A stretch of DNA of 64,000 nt, from contig NZ_JAADJT010000011.1 of assembly GCF_011090165.1 (NCBI RefSeq), positions 62,001 through 126,000 on the forward strand. Direction: 5' to 3'. Each line of letters starts with the position of its first letter. Within the stretch, counting starts at the first letter, position 1. The translations under genes were made by a program, and so were the position numbers. Source of the DNA: Duganella aceris (GTDB lineage: Bacteria; Pseudomonadota; Gammaproteobacteria; Burkholderiales; Burkholderiaceae_D). The notes beneath the pieces are model-generated. The model was not told the DNA's origin, did not search any database, and saw only the letters and a list, made by a program, of their open reading frames with translations. This document shows positions 1 through 8,700 of the stretch, piece after piece.

Positions 1-488
1 TCCTTGAGCTTGACCGCGCCGCCGCCCGCGATGCGCGGCGTGCGGACGTTGACGGTGAAGTTGCGCGTGGTCGTGGCGCCGGGCGCGGTGGCGACGTTTT
101 CCAGCATCAGCCGGCGTAGTTCCGCCTTGACGGTGGTGCTGGATGAGGCCTTGCCGGCGCCCAGCGTGACCGTGACGTTGTAATTGCCTTCAGGGAGATC
201 CACCGAGAAGAAAAAAGGCTTGTCGCCAGTGAGATAGCCGGCGTGCAGGCGATCGCCGGATGCGTCTTCGACGGTCCGCGCAGAGGCGCCTGATTCAAAG
301 CCAAAACCGCGTGCGGCGCTGTATTCCATGTCAGGCCGCACATTGATGTAGCCAGCCGAAGGCTGGGCGGCGCCGAATTCGAAGCGCCAGTTGTCGGCGG
401 CCATGGCGCAAATAGAAAACCCCGCCAGCAGCAGCGCCGAGGAGACGCGGCGTACCACCGGCAGGGAAGGAGTGCACGGTTTGAACAT
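1..488 (-). CDS. Rhamnogalacturonan acetylesterase-like protein (CE12/SGNH), N-terminal part
   Basis: Only the first 162 residues lie in the window; the C-terminal part runs off the left edge. A signal peptide ends near residue 30 (cleavage after ...ICAMA). What follows matches the N-terminal beta-sandwich of bacterial rhamnogalacturonan acetylesterases: a FEFG motif, GYINVRPDMEYSAARGFGFE, then FSVDLPEGNYNVTVTLG, KAELRRLMLE and FTVNVRTPRI. The SGNH catalytic domain would lie outside. Known family role: removal of acetyl groups from pectic rhamnogalacturonan, outside the cytoplasm. The start is the ATG at 486-488. The family call is firm, the substrate is inferred. Confidence 0.8.
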   Translation of the reverse strand, partial: MFKPCTPSLPVVRRVSSALLLAGFSICAMAADNWRFEFGAAQPSAGYINVRPDMEYSAARGFGFESGASARTVEDASGDRLHAGYLTGDKPFFFSVDLPEGNYNVTVTLGAGKASSSTTVKAELRRLMLENVATAPGATTTRNFTVNVRTPRIAGGGAVKLK

Positions 489-583
489 ACTGTAAGTCCC
501 AGTGTTTCAGCTGGAACGAGTATCAAGACTCCCGCCTAAGGTGTCAACGGGACGCGCAATCTAATCATCTTTATGACCGAACG

Positions 584-2950
584 TTACGCCTCGGCGGTGG
601 CGGCGCGTGTCGCCATGCGGCGGCGTTTGTCGGCATCGCCGGCCACGCCCAGATCGGCCGGGAAGTCGTCGACGTGCACCGACAGATCGGTGAAGCGGGC
701 GAAGTCCGACATCGCGCGCCGTTCTTCCGGCGTCAGCAAGCCTTGCGAGGCCGCTTGCGTGATCCAGCCTTCCATCTCCGGCAGGCTTTGCGGGATGCTT
801 TCCAGCTTGCCGGATTTGATCGCGGGCTTGAGGCGATGCTCGATCGACTCGACCAGCGGCAGCAGTGCGAAGGCCAGTTCGCCGCAGGCCACCGGATCGC
901 GCAGGTCGTCGGCCAGGAAGCCGTCGGCGAGCAGACGTTCGCGGCTCGTGCCCGGCGTCTGCATGGCGACGGCGACTGCCGCGCCCAGGTCGTCGGATGG
1001 CGCCGCGTAGGGCAGGCCGAACGGGAAGGCCAGCAGTCGCGCCAGCACGGCGGCCGGACGGTTGGGAAAGTTCTGCAGCACGCCGTCCAGTGCCAGCGCC
1101 GCCTTGTTCAAGGCGTCACGCACGGACCAGTGGACGTAGGCGAGATCGCTTTCCTGACGGCCGTCGTCTTCATAACGCTTCAGCGTCGCGCTGACCAGGT
1201 ACATCAGCGACAGCGCGTCGCCCAGCCGGGCCGAGATGCGCTCGCGCCGCTTCAATTCGCCGCCGAGGATGAACATCGACATGTCGGTCATCAGCGCGAA
1301 CACGGTCGACAGGCGGCCGACGGCCCGGTAGTAGGCCGCCGTGTCGCCGGATGCTTTCTTCGGCACCGGCGCGGTGATGCCGCCGGTGATGCCGTACCAC
1401 AGCGCGCGCGCCGCATTGGCGCAGACGAAGCCGACGTGGCCGAAGAAGGCGGCGTCGAAATCGCGCTCGCCCTTTCGCTGGTCCGCTTCGGCGGTGGCGC
1501 GCATTTCGCGCAGCACGTAGGGATGCGAGCGGATCGCGCCCTGGCCGAAGATGATCAGGCAGCGTGTCAGGATGTTGGCGCCTTCGACCGTGATCGCGAT
1601 CGGGATCTGCTGGTAGGCGCGGGCCAGGAAATTACTCGGTCCCATGCAGATGCCTTTGCCGCCGAGGATATCCATGCCGTCGTTGACGACGGCGCGGCCG
1701 CGCTCCGTGACGTGGTATTTGGCGATGGCCGAGATCACGGCGGGCTTCTCGCCCAGATCGACCGCCAGCGCGGACAGCTTGCGTGTCGCGTCCATCATGT
1801 ACAGGTTGGCGCCCATGCGGGCCAGCGCTTCCTGGACGCCTTCGAACTTGCCGATGGCGGTCTTGAATTGGCGGCGGATCGCGCAATAGGCGCTGGTGCC
1901 GCGCACCGCCAGCTTGGCGGTGCCGACGCTGGCCGACGGCAGCGAGATCGCGCGTCCCGCAGCCAGGCATTCCATCAGCATGCGCCAGCCCTTGCCGATC
2001 TGTTGCGGGCCGCCGATGATCCATTCCATCGGGATGAAGACGTTGTCGCCGCTGGTCGGGCCGTTCTGGAACACGGCGTTCAGCGGCCAATGACGGCGGC
2101 CGATCACCACGCCGGGATGCGTGGTCGGGATCAGCGCGCAGGTAATGCCCTGCGTGGCGTCGGGCGGCAGCAGCTTGTCCGGATCGACCACGCGGAAGGC
2201 CAGCCCCAGCAAGGTGGCGATCGGGCCGAGCGTGATGTAGCGCTTGTCCCAGTTGATGCGCAAGCCCAGCGTCTCGCGGCCTTCGAACTGGCCCATGCAG
2301 ACCACGCCGGTGTCCGGAATCGCGGCCGCGTCGGAGCCGGCGTAGGGGCTGGTCAGCGCGAAGCAGGGGATTTCCGTGCCGGCGGCCAGGCGCGGCAGGT
2401 AGTAATCCTTTTGCTGGTCGGTGCCGTAGTGCAGCAGCAGTTCGGCCGGGCCGAGGGAGTTCGGCACCATCACCTGCACCGCCAGCGCCGAGCAGCGCGT
2501 CGACAGCTGCATCACCACTTGCGAGTGCATATACGCCGAGAACGCTTTGCCGCCGTACATCTTGGGGATGATCATGCCGAGGAAACCCTTGTCGCGCGCG
2601 TACTGCCAGGCGGGGGCGGGCAGGCCTTGCCAGACCTGGGTCGCTTCCCAGTCGTCGACCAGTTCGCACAGTGTCTTGACTTCGTTGTCGAGGAAGGCTT
2701 GCTCTTCGATGCTCAGTCTTGGGCGCGGCAGGTCGAGGAATTTGTTCCAGTCGGGGCGGCCGCTGAACAGGTCGGCGTCCCACCAGGTGGTGCCGGCTTC
2801 GAGCGCGTCGCGTTCGGTATCGGACATGGCGGGCAGGATGCGCTTGAACAGCGCGAAGATGCGCGGTGTGACCAGGCTGCGGCGCAGCGCGGGGATGGCC
2901 AGCACGGCGATGATGGCCGCTAGTACGGCGATGAATATCCACAGGATCAT
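584..2950 (-). CDS. fadE: Acyl-CoA dehydrogenase FadE, first step of fatty-acid beta-oxidation
   Basis: The product is 788 aa, close to E. coli FadE (about 814). It begins with a hydrophobic segment (MILWIFIAVLAAIIAVLAI), as in membrane-associated FadE. An acyl-CoA dehydrogenase core follows, including FALTSPYAGSDAAAIPDTG and the GGKGI region, and then the long C-terminal extension typical of the bacterial FadE type (DUF1974). It oxidises acyl-CoA to trans-2-enoyl-CoA, passing electrons through FAD. The ATG at 2948-2950 follows an excellent Shine-Dalgarno (AAGGAGGT on the minus strand). No other fad gene is adjacent. A second long open frame on the opposite strand is a GC-rich shadow. Confidence 0.93.
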   Translation of the reverse strand: MILWIFIAVLAAIIAVLAIPALRRSLVTPRIFALFKRILPAMSDTERDALEAGTTWWDADLFSGRPDWNKFLDLPRPRLSIEEQAFLDNEVKTLCELVDDWEATQVWQGLPAPAWQYARDKGFLGMIIPKMYGGKAFSAYMHSQVVMQLSTRCSALAVQVMVPNSLGPAELLLHYGTDQQKDYYLPRLAAGTEIPCFALTSPYAGSDAAAIPDTGVVCMGQFEGRETLGLRINWDKRYITLGPIATLLGLAFRVVDPDKLLPPDATQGITCALIPTTHPGVVIGRRHWPLNAVFQNGPTSGDNVFIPMEWIIGGPQQIGKGWRMLMECLAAGRAISLPSASVGTAKLAVRGTSAYCAIRRQFKTAIGKFEGVQEALARMGANLYMMDATRKLSALAVDLGEKPAVISAIAKYHVTERGRAVVNDGMDILGGKGICMGPSNFLARAYQQIPIAITVEGANILTRCLIIFGQGAIRSHPYVLREMRATAEADQRKGERDFDAAFFGHVGFVCANAARALWYGITGGITAPVPKKASGDTAAYYRAVGRLSTVFALMTDMSMFILGGELKRRERISARLGDALSLMYLVSATLKRYEDDGRQESDLAYVHWSVRDALNKAALALDGVLQNFPNRPAAVLARLLAFPFGLPYAAPSDDLGAAVAVAMQTPGTSRERLLADGFLADDLRDPVACGELAFALLPLVESIEHRLKPAIKSGKLESIPQSLPEMEGWITQAASQGLLTPEERRAMSDFARFTDLSVHVDDFPADLGVAGDADKRRRMATRAATAEA

Positions 2951-3032
2951 GTCGACCTCCTTTTTTATTCCCCTGAAGATACCTTGGGGTCAGGAGTTTT
3001 TCCGTGCGGTTACGCTCATAACAGGGCTGAAA

Positions 3033-3743
3033 TCAGTCGCCGCCACCTCCGCAGCCGCCGCCGCAACCACCGCCGCCGCAACTGCTGTCGCCACCGCTGC
3101 CGCCGTCGCCACCGTGGCCGCCATCGCCGCCGCCGTCGCTTGAACCAGAGTCGCCGCCGCCGGCTGCATCGGCGCCGCAGTACACCGCGCCGCCGCCGCT
3201 GTCTCCCTGACGCTTGACGCCCTTGCAATCGGGCACGTAGACGAAACCGTTCGGGATGTCGAACTTGCTATCCAGCGCGAACAGCAGCGGCAGCCGCGTT
3301 GGCTTGTACGGATTGATATTCTCCTCGCGGCAGGCGAAGTGCCAGGCGCGGCGGATCCCGGCGTCGCCTTGCTTGCCCTGGCTCAAGATGACGGCCGGCG
3401 TGTGATGCAGGAAGCCGCCGAACGCATGGCGGCAGAAATGATCGTAGTCCCGGGTGTAGAGGATGAATTCATGCCACAGCTCGTCGACCACCTGCGACGG
3501 CATGGAGACGAATTGCTTGCCGCTCTTGAGATGGGCGAGGAAGAACTGGCGCAGACCCTGGGCCACCAACTGACAATCCTTGACGCCGAGCGCGGGATAA
3601 TGATGCATCAGCTTGTCGAACAAGCCGGCGGGCAGTTTGAAATTGCGGATGTGCGCTTCGCGGCGGGCCTTGCGTTGCCGCCGCCACAGGACCAATGACA
3701 GTCCGGCGAACGCGACGCAGGTGAGGGTGATGGCGATATTCAT
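3033..3743 (-). CDS. GRDP-like protein with Gly/Cys-rich tail, function unknown
   Basis: The 236-aa product starts with one membrane segment (residues about 3-20) followed by a basic stretch (WRRQRKARREAH). The middle resembles the glycine-rich-domain-protein-like family (DUF1399): VDELWHEFILYTRDYDHFCRHAFGGFLHHTP. Last come about 55 residues made almost only of Gly, Asp, Ser and Cys, ending CGGGGCGGGCGGGGD. Such tails also occur on TIGR04222-type bacterial membrane proteins. The conserved His and Cys residues and the clustered tail cysteines suggest metal binding or cross-linking, which is inference. The next gene downstream is fadE, 82 bp away. Confidence 0.7.
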   Translation of the reverse strand: MNIAITLTCVAFAGLSLVLWRRQRKARREAHIRNFKLPAGLFDKLMHHYPALGVKDCQLVAQGLRQFFLAHLKSGKQFVSMPSQVVDELWHEFILYTRDYDHFCRHAFGGFLHHTPAVILSQGKQGDAGIRRAWHFACREENINPYKPTRLPLLFALDSKFDIPNGFVYVPDCKGVKRQGDSGGGAVYCGADAAGGGDSGSSDGGGDGGHGGDGGSGGDSSCGGGGCGGGCGGGGD

Positions 3744-3758
3744 CGCCCGATGATTGCA

Positions 3759-3796
3759 TAAAAAAGAATGCCGGGCAAACTATCCGCCCGGCATTC
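3759..3796 (-). terminator. Intrinsic terminator of the diheme lipoprotein gene
   Basis: A perfect 11-bp stem (GAATGCCGGGC at 3766-3776 pairing with 3786-3796) with a 9-nt loop is followed on the minus strand by a run of six T. It begins 11 bp after the TAA of the diheme gene and lies before the GRDP-like gene, so it should separate the two transcripts. Confidence 0.88.
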
Positions 3797-3806
3797 GTTC
3801 ACAGCG

Positions 3807-6800
3807 TTACAAGGACTTGAGGAAGATCATCAAGTTGTCGCGATCGGTCTTGGACAACTTCTCGAAGCGCTGCCGCGCTGCCGCGCCTTCGCCATCGTGC
3901 CACATGACGGCTTCGGTCAGGTTGCGTGCGCGGCCATCGTGCAGGTAGCCGACCTTGGCGTTCGCGCCCAGCACCTTCTCGGTGTAGCCGATGCCCCACA
4001 GCGGCGCGGTACGCCACATATTGCCCTTGGCTTGACCCTCGACCAGCTTGTCGGCCAGACCGTCGCCCATATTGTGCAGCAGCAGATCGCTGTACGGACG
4101 GATGGTCTGGTTGCGCAATTCGGCCATCAGGTGACCGTTGCCGGTCTTCATTTCAGCCGTGTGGCAAGCGACGCAGCGCAGCGCCTGGAACACGGTGGAG
4201 CCGGCTTTCACCTTGGCTTCGTCGACGTCCAGGTCGGCGATCGGTGCGACGCCTTTCGGGAAACCGCTCGACAGGCTGCGTTGCGCAGGCACCGCCACCA
4301 GTTGCAGGTAGCGCGAGATCGATTGCAGATCCGCTTCGGTGATGCCTTTCTGCGCGGCGGCGCCGGCGCAACCGGCCGGGTCGGTGTTGCAGCTGCGGTT
4401 AGGATAGACCGGCGAAGTGACGGCCATGTCCTGCAACAGCGCGGAGGCGGCCTGGTGGCGCAAGGTCGCTTTCGATGCCTTCCAGCCGAAACGGCCCAGA
4501 CGCACGGCGCCGGTTTCCGGTTCGAACACGAAGTTGGCGACACCCTTGACGCCGTCGACGTCGGCGGCGCCGTTGGCGCGGGCCAGGATGTCCGCTTCGG
4601 GCACGGCTTCCAGCAGGCCGGTACCGAACATCGGTTGCGCGGCGCGCAGCGAGACCACGTCAGGCGTCGCGCCTTCGAAGACCAGCGTCGGCTTGCGCAG
4701 TTCGACCGCGGTGCCGTCGGCCAGTTTCGCGGTGCGGCTCTCGAAGCTCGCGACGCGCACACCGGTGCCCCAGCTTTGTGGCGTTCCGGTCGCCGACACC
4801 GCATTCATCGGCACGGCGCTGCCGTACTGTGGATGCGGCTTTTGCTGACCGTCCGCGCCGGTGACGGCGACGTGCACCGACATCGAGTCCAGACGCTGGT
4901 TCGCCGCCAGCGGCGCAGGGCTGCGGCCGTTGTTGACGTGGCAGCCGATACAGGCCGACTGGTTGAAGCGCTGACCTTGCAGGCCTACCGCCGCCTGGTA
5001 ACGATCGTTGCCCGGTTCGTTGTGATCGCCGGTGGTGAAGTTTGTGTGCACCAGGCGGCGGCCTTCGACAAAGCGCTGCATGTTCTGCATGCCGATGTTG
5101 GTGAACGGCTGCTGGAAGATGAACAGCGAATCATCCGCGTAGTTGTACGACACCGAACCCAGGCCGCCGGACAGCGTGCTGTCAGGCAATGGGATCGAAT
5201 TCAGGCGCGGCTGAATGCCGTACCATGGGCGGATGCCGCCGCCGACCACGTACATGTACTCGGTCGAATAGTAGCGGTTCCCGCCATTGTCGCCCTTGGC
5301 GGCCATCACGCCATCCGGCGCGAACATCGATGGCGAGACTTCGATCGCATCGCCGACCAACAGCGCGCGCGCGGCGATGCCCTTGCCGGTTGGATTGCCG
5401 TCGGCGTCGAGCTCACCGTGGTTCGGGTAATCCTTGATCAGGATCGTGCACGAACTGTTGATGCCGTCGGCGGTGTTGAGCTTGGCGACGGTCGGGATCG
5501 GCGTCGCCTTGCAGGTCTGGGTGTTGTTGCCCGAGGCCAGCTCGCCGTTGTTCATCCAGCCGTAGCCGGTCGCGCCCGGACGGTCGAAGGCACGGAAGAA
5601 GGCGATGCCGCCGGCCAGGTTGGCCTGGCCGAAGTATTCATTGACGATCAGCTTGGGCTTGGTGACGCCCGCGACGCGGCTGTTGTCGATGATCTCGATG
5701 CCCCAGGTGCGGTTCTTGAAGTACTGCGGCACGAACGAGAAGTAATTGCCCGGACCCTTGTCGACCGGCAGGCCGGTGACCTTGTCGATGGTCTCGTTGT
5801 TGACGCCGACTTCCCAATCCTCGCCGCGCTCGCGGCCGTGGCGGCCCACGCCACGCGCGCCGAAGCGGGTGACCAGCGTGCCGTCTGCCAGCGTGAACTG
5901 CAGGGTTTCCAGCGGTTGCGCGGCGGCGGGCAGGGGAGCCCAGCCGGCGCTGTTGGCCGGGAACTTGATCGGCGTGGTCGCGCTGCTGCCCAGGGTGTTA
6001 TCGTTGCCCGGGGTCTTGAATTCGACCTCGAACAGCGAGTAACCGTAGTTGGTCGCGCGCGAAACGCCTTGCAGGCGCACGAAGCGGGCGTTGATGTTGA
6101 GATTGAAGAATTCCTCGACGCCGCCCTTGGCGCCGCTGACGTAGCGGGCTTGCACCCACTTTTCGCCATCGTCCGAGACCTGCAGCGCGTATTCCTTGCC
6201 GTAGGCGTTTTCCCATTGCAGCTTCATGTAGCCGATCGGCGTCTTGGCGCCGAAGTCGAACTGGATCCAGGCGCCATCGTCCGGCGCGCTGCCCCAGCGG
6301 GTGTTACCCTTGCCGTCGATGGCATTGGCGGCAGTCATGTCCCCTTCGACGGCCGACGAAGTCGCCTTGATCGGCTTGACCGCCACGCCCGGCTTGGTCG
6401 GATCGATTTCGATCGGAGGCATGGTCGGGTCGGTCGGATTGGTCGGATCGGACGGCTGTTCGGCCGGGGTGCCGGAGAAGGCCTTGATCTCGAAGATCGA
6501 ATAGCCATAGCCGGTCGAGCGCTTGATGCCCCGCATGCGCAGATAACGGCCCTGGCCGTTCAGGCCGGTCCAGTCTTCGGTGCCGCCGGCGCTGTTGTCC
6601 ACGGTCTTGATCGTGGTCCACTGCGTACCGTTTTCGGACACTTCCAGCACATACTGGGTGGCATGGGCGTTTTCCCACTGAATGCGGACGCGAGTGATCA
6701 GCTGGGAGCTGCCGTAGTCCAGGGTCAGCGACTCGTTGTCGGTGAAGCCGCTGCCCCATCGGGTCTGGTCGTTCTGGTCGATGGCGGCGGCGGCCGACAG

Positions 6801-7007
6801 GTCGCCCCGTTCGGCCGAGGTGGCGTCGGCCTTGACCGGAGTCAGCGCGACTTCGGGCGCCGCCATGCGCGCCGCGCCCATCGCCACCTTGGCGCTGACC
6901 GCCGGCGCACCGGCGTCGCCGGTGCCGCCGCCGCAGGCTGCCAGCAGCAGCGACAAGCTGAGCGGCAGACCCAATTTCAATCCATGCCGATATGGCATTT
7001 TTTTCAT
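3807..7007 (-). CDS. Discoidin-discoidin-diheme oxidoreductase lipoprotein (DUF1111/thiol oxidoreductase family)
   Basis: The product is 1066 aa from the ATG at 7005-7007, which has a good upstream AAGGGGAA. An in-frame start further upstream would place 42 extra residues before the signal peptide and is rejected. A lipoprotein signal ends in LLAAC (lipidated Cys25). Two F5/8 type C (discoidin) modules follow at about residues 50-165 and 195-310, each with ...TRWGS... and a C-terminal YGYS(I/L)FE. The rest is a diheme oxidoreductase (DUF1111) domain with heme motifs CIGCH (686-690) and CVACH (945-949). Discoidin modules usually bind carbohydrate, so I infer a surface or periplasmic redox enzyme tethered to a glycan. 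The partner and substrate are unknown. Confidence 0.85.
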   Translation of the reverse strand: MKKMPYRHGLKLGLPLSLSLLLAACGGGTGDAGAPAVSAKVAMGAARMAAPEVALTPVKADATSAERGDLSAAAAIDQNDQTRWGSGFTDNESLTLDYGSSQLITRVRIQWENAHATQYVLEVSENGTQWTTIKTVDNSAGGTEDWTGLNGQGRYLRMRGIKRSTGYGYSIFEIKAFSGTPAEQPSDPTNPTDPTMPPIEIDPTKPGVAVKPIKATSSAVEGDMTAANAIDGKGNTRWGSAPDDGAWIQFDFGAKTPIGYMKLQWENAYGKEYALQVSDDGEKWVQARYVSGAKGGVEEFFNLNINARFVRLQGVSRATNYGYSLFEVEFKTPGNDNTLGSSATTPIKFPANSAGWAPLPAAAQPLETLQFTLADGTLVTRFGARGVGRHGRERGEDWEVGVNNETIDKVTGLPVDKGPGNYFSFVPQYFKNRTWGIEIIDNSRVAGVTKPKLIVNEYFGQANLAGGIAFFRAFDRPGATGYGWMNNGELASGNNTQTCKATPIPTVAKLNTADGINSSCTILIKDYPNHGELDADGNPTGKGIAARALLVGDAIEVSPSMFAPDGVMAAKGDNGGNRYYSTEYMYVVGGGIRPWYGIQPRLNSIPLPDSTLSGGLGSVSYNYADDSLFIFQQPFTNIGMQNMQRFVEGRRLVHTNFTTGDHNEPGNDRYQAAVGLQGQRFNQSACIGCHVNNGRSPAPLAANQRLDSMSVHVAVTGADGQQKPHPQYGSAVPMNAVSATGTPQSWGTGVRVASFESRTAKLADGTAVELRKPTLVFEGATPDVVSLRAAQPMFGTGLLEAVPEADILARANGAADVDGVKGVANFVFEPETGAVRLGRFGWKASKATLRHQAASALLQDMAVTSPVYPNRSCNTDPAGCAGAAAQKGITEADLQSISRYLQLVAVPAQRSLSSGFPKGVAPIADLDVDEAKVKAGSTVFQALRCVACHTAEMKTGNGHLMAELRNQTIRPYSDLLLHNMGDGLADKLVEGQAKGNMWRTAPLWGIGYTEKVLGANAKVGYLHDGRARNLTEAVMWHDGEGAAARQRFEKLSKTDRDNLMIFLKSL

Positions 7008-7184
7008 ATATTTCCCCTTTTTTGTTACTGGGACAACATTAAAAAACGACCCCTCTGGTGGAGCGGCCAACACACTTCCCAGCCCTATCTTCCCGACAAC
7101 AGGTGATGTAAACCTGATATTTATCCGGCCCAATCACCAAAAAAGCCGCTTCTGATGGCGGCTCTTACAAGTGGTGCATGTCAA

Positions 7185-7196
7185 GGAAACGTTTCC
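7185..7196. promoter_or_regulatory. Perfect palindrome GGAAACGTTTCC, LacI/GalR-type operator candidate
   Basis: The 12-bp sequence is its own reverse complement, with a central CG flanked by AAA/TTT, the layout typical of LacI-family operators. It lies 178 bp upstream of the diheme lipoprotein start. No LacI-family gene is in the window, so the regulator would be encoded elsewhere. Confidence 0.45.
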
Positions 7197-7339
7197 ATGT
7201 GGCACGGCGGAATTGTCCTACGATCAATTATTTTCCGGCGCACAATAGGATTATTGCATCTTCATAATACTTGCCGTTTGGCAATTACAGTTAAGATATA
7301 TTGTGAATTGGCGCATGTCAAGCGGGCAAGTCATATCCT

Positions 7340-7383
7340 TATGCATATAAATAGCAGCACGATCGTTGCTTTTTATATGCATA
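7340..7383. repeat. 44-bp inverted repeat (17-bp arms, one mismatch, 10-bp centre)
   Basis: The left arm TATGCATATAAATAGCA (7340-7356) pairs with 7367-7383 with one mismatch. The 10-bp centre contains ACGATCGT, itself palindromic. It is AT-rich and lies in a gap between genes, with no run of T after it, so an operator is more likely than a terminator. Confidence 0.55.
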
Positions 7384-7500
7384 TGCCAACAGGTGATGAC
7401 GAATGACTATCGGCCGGAAATGGCTGAAAAGAAGGCTAAGCGTGGATTTATGCGGCTTTAGAGGGCGGATGTGCTGCGCGCGGCTGAATTCTCCTTGCCG

Positions 7501-8244
7501 CTATTTTCCAGCGGCGGCTTCCTTGATCAGCGCCGCGACCTCGGCCGGGCGGGATACGTAGATCGCGTGGCTGCCGGCGACCTCCACTGTCTTGGCCTTG
7601 GCGCGCTCGGCATACATGCGTTCCAGGTCCGGATTGATCACCCGGTCGTCCTTGGCCACCATGTACCACACCGGCTTATTGCGCCAGGCCGGATTGCTGA
7701 CGGTCGTATTATTCACCCGCAGGTCGGGCGGGATTTGGGAGCGCGCCATGAACTCCGCGTCCTCCTTGGGCACATCGGCGGCGAAATCCTCGTGGAAATG
7801 CGCGGGATCGACGAACACATAACCATCGCCGGTCGGCACGGTGCGCACCTTGCCGGGCAGCTTGTTGCGGTTGCCGACGATGGTTTCGCCCGCGTCCAGC
7901 GCGTGCGCGGCGATGTAGACCAGGCCGGCGACCTTGGGATCGTTGCCCGCCTGCGTGATGATCGTGCCGCCGTAGCTGTGCCCGACCAGGATGCTCGGTC
8001 CGGACAGCCGATCCAGTACGCGCTTGGTGGCGGCCACGTCCTCGTCGAGCGAGGTCAGCGGCGGCTGCACCATGCTGACCTGGTAGCCGTCCTTGATCAG
8101 AATGTTATAGACCGCGCGCCAGCCGGAGGCGTCGGCGAACTGGCCGTGCACCAGCACGACGTTCTTCACCGGCTCCGCGATCGCGCAGGCGGGCACGCCG
8201 ACGGCCAGTGTCGCCGCGACGAGAAATTTGAGAGTGGTACGCAT
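7501..8244 (-). CDS. Secreted alpha/beta hydrolase
   Basis: The 247-aa product has an N-terminal signal peptide (about residues 1-23, ...CAIA/EP). It shows the alpha/beta-hydrolase oxyanion motif VLVHGQFADASGW and the nucleophile elbow GHSYGG (Ser90). A C-terminal catalytic His is likely at about residue 226 (VAGSHAIYVSRP). Such proteins resemble small esterases/lactonases of the EstC/salicylate-esterase type; the substrate cannot be read from sequence. It is the last gene of a three-gene operon behind a DUF1330 and a DUF2721 gene (9-bp gap). That operon carries an upstream array of 10-bp repeats. Confidence 0.82.
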   Translation of the reverse strand: MRTTLKFLVAATLAVGVPACAIAEPVKNVVLVHGQFADASGWRAVYNILIKDGYQVSMVQPPLTSLDEDVAATKRVLDRLSGPSILVGHSYGGTIITQAGNDPKVAGLVYIAAHALDAGETIVGNRNKLPGKVRTVPTGDGYVFVDPAHFHEDFAADVPKEDAEFMARSQIPPDLRVNNTTVSNPAWRNKPVWYMVAKDDRVINPDLERMYAERAKAKTVEVAGSHAIYVSRPAEVAALIKEAAAGK

Positions 8245-8253
8245 GGCGGCTCC

Positions 8254-8700
8254 TTAACGATGGACATGAGGCCGGCGCAGGCACTGGTCGCGCTTGAACG
8301 CCGACGTGACAAATATCTCCTTCAGCAGGAAACTGAAGCTGCCGATGAAGCACAGCACCGCGATCACGAACATGCCGGCGACGTATTGGTCCAGGTTCGT
8401 GTCCAGGGCGTTGCTGATGAAGAGCAGGGCGATGATCGAGCAGACGAACAGCCCGCATGCGGTCGCCAGACTGATCGCGGTACTGATGTGATGGTAGCGC
8501 CGGTCCAGCACCGCCAGCTCTCTCAGGTAATTCTCCTTGCACTCCACTTCAATCCGTTCTTCCAATACGCGGGTACGGTCGACGATGCGCGACATGCGGT
8601 TGATCAGCACGATCAACTTGGTGCAAACGCTGGATAACAGGAACACCGGCGCGATCGCGAGCTGGATGATATGGCCGACGTCGCCGAGCTGGATGCTCAT
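8254..8700 (-). CDS. DUF2721 membrane protein
   Basis: 148 aa from the ATG at 8698-8700 (MSIQLGDVGHII). The start overlaps the stop of the DUF1330 gene as ATGA, so translational coupling is likely; a longer upstream start is therefore rejected. Hydrophobic segments lie at about residues 8-28, 67-90 and 104-125. The first is followed by a charged stretch (RMSRIVDRTRVLEERIEVE) characteristic of DUF2721. The function of the family is unknown. It is probably an inner-membrane protein co-expressed with its two neighbours. Confidence 0.8.
   Translation of the reverse strand: MSIQLGDVGHIIQLAIAPVFLLSSVCTKLIVLINRMSRIVDRTRVLEERIEVECKENYLRELAVLDRRYHHISTAISLATACGLFVCSIIALLFISNALDTNLDQYVAGMFVIAVLCFIGSFSFLLKEIFVTSAFKRDQCLRRPHVHR

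Larger units (their letters stand above)
7008..7500. other. 493-bp intergenic region with repeats, upstream of the diheme lipoprotein gene
   Basis: No gene is supported here. The region is much more AT-rich than its surroundings. It holds a perfect 12-bp palindrome (7185-7196), a 17-bp near-perfect inverted repeat (7340-7383) and two direct repeats: CAACAGGTGATG at 7097-7108 and 7387-7398, and GCATGTCAAG at 7176-7185 and 7313-7322. It most likely contains the promoter and operators of the leftward diheme gene. The hydrolase gene at its right side is transcribed towards it. Confidence 0.6.

Noticed and set aside
674..2923. Long open frame of 749 codons antisense to fadE
   Set aside because: It is rich in Arg, Gln, Ala and Gly, has no ribosome site or family motif, and mirrors the GC-biased third codon positions of fadE.
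3768..7106. 1112-codon open frame antisense to the diheme lipoprotein gene
   Set aside because: Same GC-skew artefact; the minus-strand frame has heme motifs, a lipobox, two discoidin modules and a terminator.
7155..7406. 83-codon open frame in the repeat-rich gap
   Set aside because: Crosses the palindrome and inverted repeat, has no family features and no initiation signal.
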